7,191 nt of DNA from Syntrophomonadaceae bacterium (GTDB taxonomy: Bacteria; Bacillota; Dethiobacteria; SKNC01). This document shows, in pieces, positions 5,966 through 7,191 of the stretch. Made by a program: the position numbers and the translations under genes. How positions within the stretch are numbered: the first letter of the stretch is position 1; each line of letters begins with the position of its first letter. The notes beneath the pieces are model-generated. The model was not told the DNA's origin and searched no databases. It saw only the letters and a program-made list of their open reading frames with translations. The stretch is taken from the NCBI GenBank assembly GCA_003555415.1, contig PWHX01000021.1, positions 1-7,191 of the forward strand, written 5' to 3'.

Positions 5966-5992
5966 ATAATAAGACAATATATGTACCTTCAA
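5966..5992 (-). promoter_or_regulatory. Weak candidate promoter for the histidine kinase
   Basis: The minus strand has TTGAAG (5987-5992) and TATTAT (5966-5971; 5 of 6 to TATAAT) separated by only 15 bases, shorter than the ideal 17. It is well placed, about 20 bases before the kinase start, but that leaves a very short leader. The region is AT-rich, so chance matches are likely. Confidence 0.25.
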
Positions 5993-6048
5993 CATTTCCT
6001 ATATTATCCCTTCACATTTAAACTTTATAATTTTCAAATCTGAACCTG

Positions 6049-6972
6049 TTACAATATACCGAATCCTATAAGCAGCTCTATGGAAGCCACCATCAGAAAT
6101 AGCAGCATTATCAATGCGGTCGCCCCATTTAACCATTTTGGCGGGAGCCACTCCTTTCGGTTTTCTAAAAGGGGCTCAACAGCCGACTGCTGCTGTAATT
6201 TTCTTAAACCATATAGCAACCCCATCAGGGCCAATAAAACTATCATTAATAAAACAAGGTAACTATCCAACATTTGAGGCAGCCCATAATTTGCAGCAAG
6301 GTATAAATAAATTGAAGCAATAACATTATTCAAAATATGATAATAGATGCCAGCCCACAAGGAACCGGTTTTTATTACTACCAGCCCTATCATAAGGCCC
6401 AGGAATAAAACACTGATTATATTTGTAAAGGATACATGAAATAAGGCAAAAAGAAATGTGCTGAAAATCAGTGCTGAAAGGGGAGTACCCTGGAGTTCAA
6501 AAGAAGGCATTATAGCTCCCCTAAAAAGAACCTCCTCGCAAATTCCTGCAGATATACCCAAAACAAAAAAATAACGCAACAATTGTCCAATACTTTCCGG
6601 GGGAGGAATTATCTCTAGAGGCTCAAACCCAAAGTACATAAGCAGTCCTACAAGTAAAGATGCCCCCAGCATACTCAGAATCCAGGCAGACACAACCAGA
6701 ACTGTGATTATAGGAATAAACCTCTTTTCCAGCGGCTTAATCCTGGCAAAAGTCTCCAAATCAACATTGTAACGCCTCAAGTACCATAGTGCAGGCATCA
6801 GAATTATTACCCACATGGTTATGAGCATCCCTATTTCGAAATGCATAACTTGAACTATTGAACCAAGAAATATAAGTAAAAGAAATACAAACAGAAGGGT
6901 ACGGGATGCCGAACGTGTTGACGGCCTTAACGGTTCTTTATCCGATTGTTCCCGCTTATCATTTTCCACCAT
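6049..6972 (-). CDS. CPBP family intramembrane metalloprotease (Rce1/Abi-like)
   Basis: A 307-residue protein with an ATG start and AAGGGGAG 6 bases upstream. A charged cytoplasmic N-terminus (1-24) precedes about eight membrane helices. The CPBP signature residues are all present: motif 1 E146-E147-xxx-R151 (CEEVLFRG), motif 2 F175-xxx-H179 (FALFH) and motif 3 H212-xx-N215-N216 (YHILNN). Members of this family include eukaryotic Rce1 CAAX protease and bacterial proteins for bacteriocin immunity, peptide maturation and envelope signalling. With all motif residues kept, an active intramembrane protease is expected, but the substrate cannot be told. A hydrophilic loop at 256-280 and a final helix (283-303) extend beyond the core. 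It lies 105 bases upstream of the histidine kinase with no clear terminator between, so the two may be co-transcribed. Confidence 0.9.
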   Translation of the reverse strand: MVENDKREQSDKEPLRPSTRSASRTLLFVFLLLIFLGSIVQVMHFEIGMLITMWVIILMPALWYLRRYNVDLETFARIKPLEKRFIPIITVLVVSAWILSMLGASLLVGLLMYFGFEPLEIIPPPESIGQLLRYFFVLGISAGICEEVLFRGAIMPSFELQGTPLSALIFSTFLFALFHVSFTNIISVLFLGLMIGLVVIKTGSLWAGIYYHILNNVIASIYLYLAANYGLPQMLDSYLVLLMIVLLALMGLLYGLRKLQQQSAVEPLLENRKEWLPPKWLNGATALIMLLFLMVASIELLIGFGIL

Positions 6973-7191
6973 AAAGCTCTCCCCTTATTTTTTTAGTTTA
7001 CTTTCACAAAAAAAATTTTTTTACTTTTAATAGATTCGACGTCTAACCTTTACAATCCTGTTATCTCTTTATAATAGCTCTACCCTTATGATGCAGTTCA
7101 GCCTCTTTAAAAATTGTAAAACCTTCCTTCAATATTAAACTTATACTGCAGGGTTTTTATATTGATATATAGAAATATAGTAAAATGCATA
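6973..7191. other. AT-rich intergenic region upstream of the CPBP gene
   Basis: No convincing gene is visible to the window edge. On the minus strand there are two imperfect promoter candidates for the CPBP gene: TTGTAA-17-TATTAA ending near 7029, and TTTACT (7179-7184)-17-TATAAA (7156-7161). Neither is close enough to consensus to choose. An A8T7 tract lies at 7008-7022. A 7-base inverted repeat (TCAATAT 7129-7135, ATATTGA 7159-7165) has a loop of 23 bases and no following T run. The orientation of the gene beyond the right edge is unknown. Confidence 0.4.

Noticed and set aside
7065..7139. Minus-strand TTG-initiated ORF of about 23 codons with a protein-like sequence (contains EAELHHKGRAIIKR)
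   Set aside because: There is no ribosome site, an in-frame stop lies just upstream, and it is very short. It could be a gene remnant, but nothing supports that.
7154..7191. Plus-strand promoter toward a gene beyond the right edge (TTGATA followed by TAAAAT)
   Set aside because: The spacing between the boxes is only 13 bases, and such matches are expected by chance in this AT-rich stretch.

Overview
The window looks like chromosome of an AT-rich, anaerobic, endospore-forming Firmicute (Clostridia or a close relative). This rests on a GerMN-type sporulation/germination protein, a DUF4321 protein, strong AGGAGG-type ribosome binding sites, TTG starts and a ferredoxin-like iron-sulfur protein. 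No species can be named from the sequence. I see no rRNA, tRNA, CRISPR array or insertion sequence.

Layout. The left edge carries the 3' end of a plus-strand GerMN gene (1-236), closed by a perfect 17-bp hairpin terminator (305-353). Everything else is on the minus strand. Read in the direction of transcription (right to left) the order is: a CPBP-family intramembrane protease (6049-6972); a membrane-bound PAS sensor histidine kinase (4045-5943); a DUF4321 membrane protein (3678-3926); a well-formed sigma-A-type promoter (3606-3634) that begins a second group; a small zinc-ribbon membrane protein (3296-3541); a membrane-anchored SurA-N-like chaperone lacking a PPIase domain (2492-3238); the broken N-terminus of a nitroreductase (2365-2486); a DUF362 protein with a C-terminal two-cluster ferredoxin domain (1234-2343); and an unrecognised ten-cysteine membrane protein (376-1113). 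The last gene is convergent with the GerMN gene.

How the genes may work together. The group downstream of the 3606-3634 promoter has gaps of 57, 5 and about 120 bases and could be one transcript. Its distal part looks like a redox set: a soluble 2x[4Fe-4S] DUF362 protein, a membrane protein with a CPFG-centred cysteine cluster, and formerly an FMN nitroreductase that now survives only as a frameshifted fragment. The proximal part is envelope related. The kinase and the CPBP protease are neighbours on one strand, but no response regulator or peptide gene is visible, so a signalling partnership is only a suggestion.

The items most worth a second look are the ten-cysteine membrane protein beside the DUF362-ferredoxin, the nitroreductase remnant between intact genes, and the kinase that joins an AgrC-like multi-pass membrane module to a PAS/NtrB-type kinase core. 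No complete, obviously novel defence or mobile system is present.
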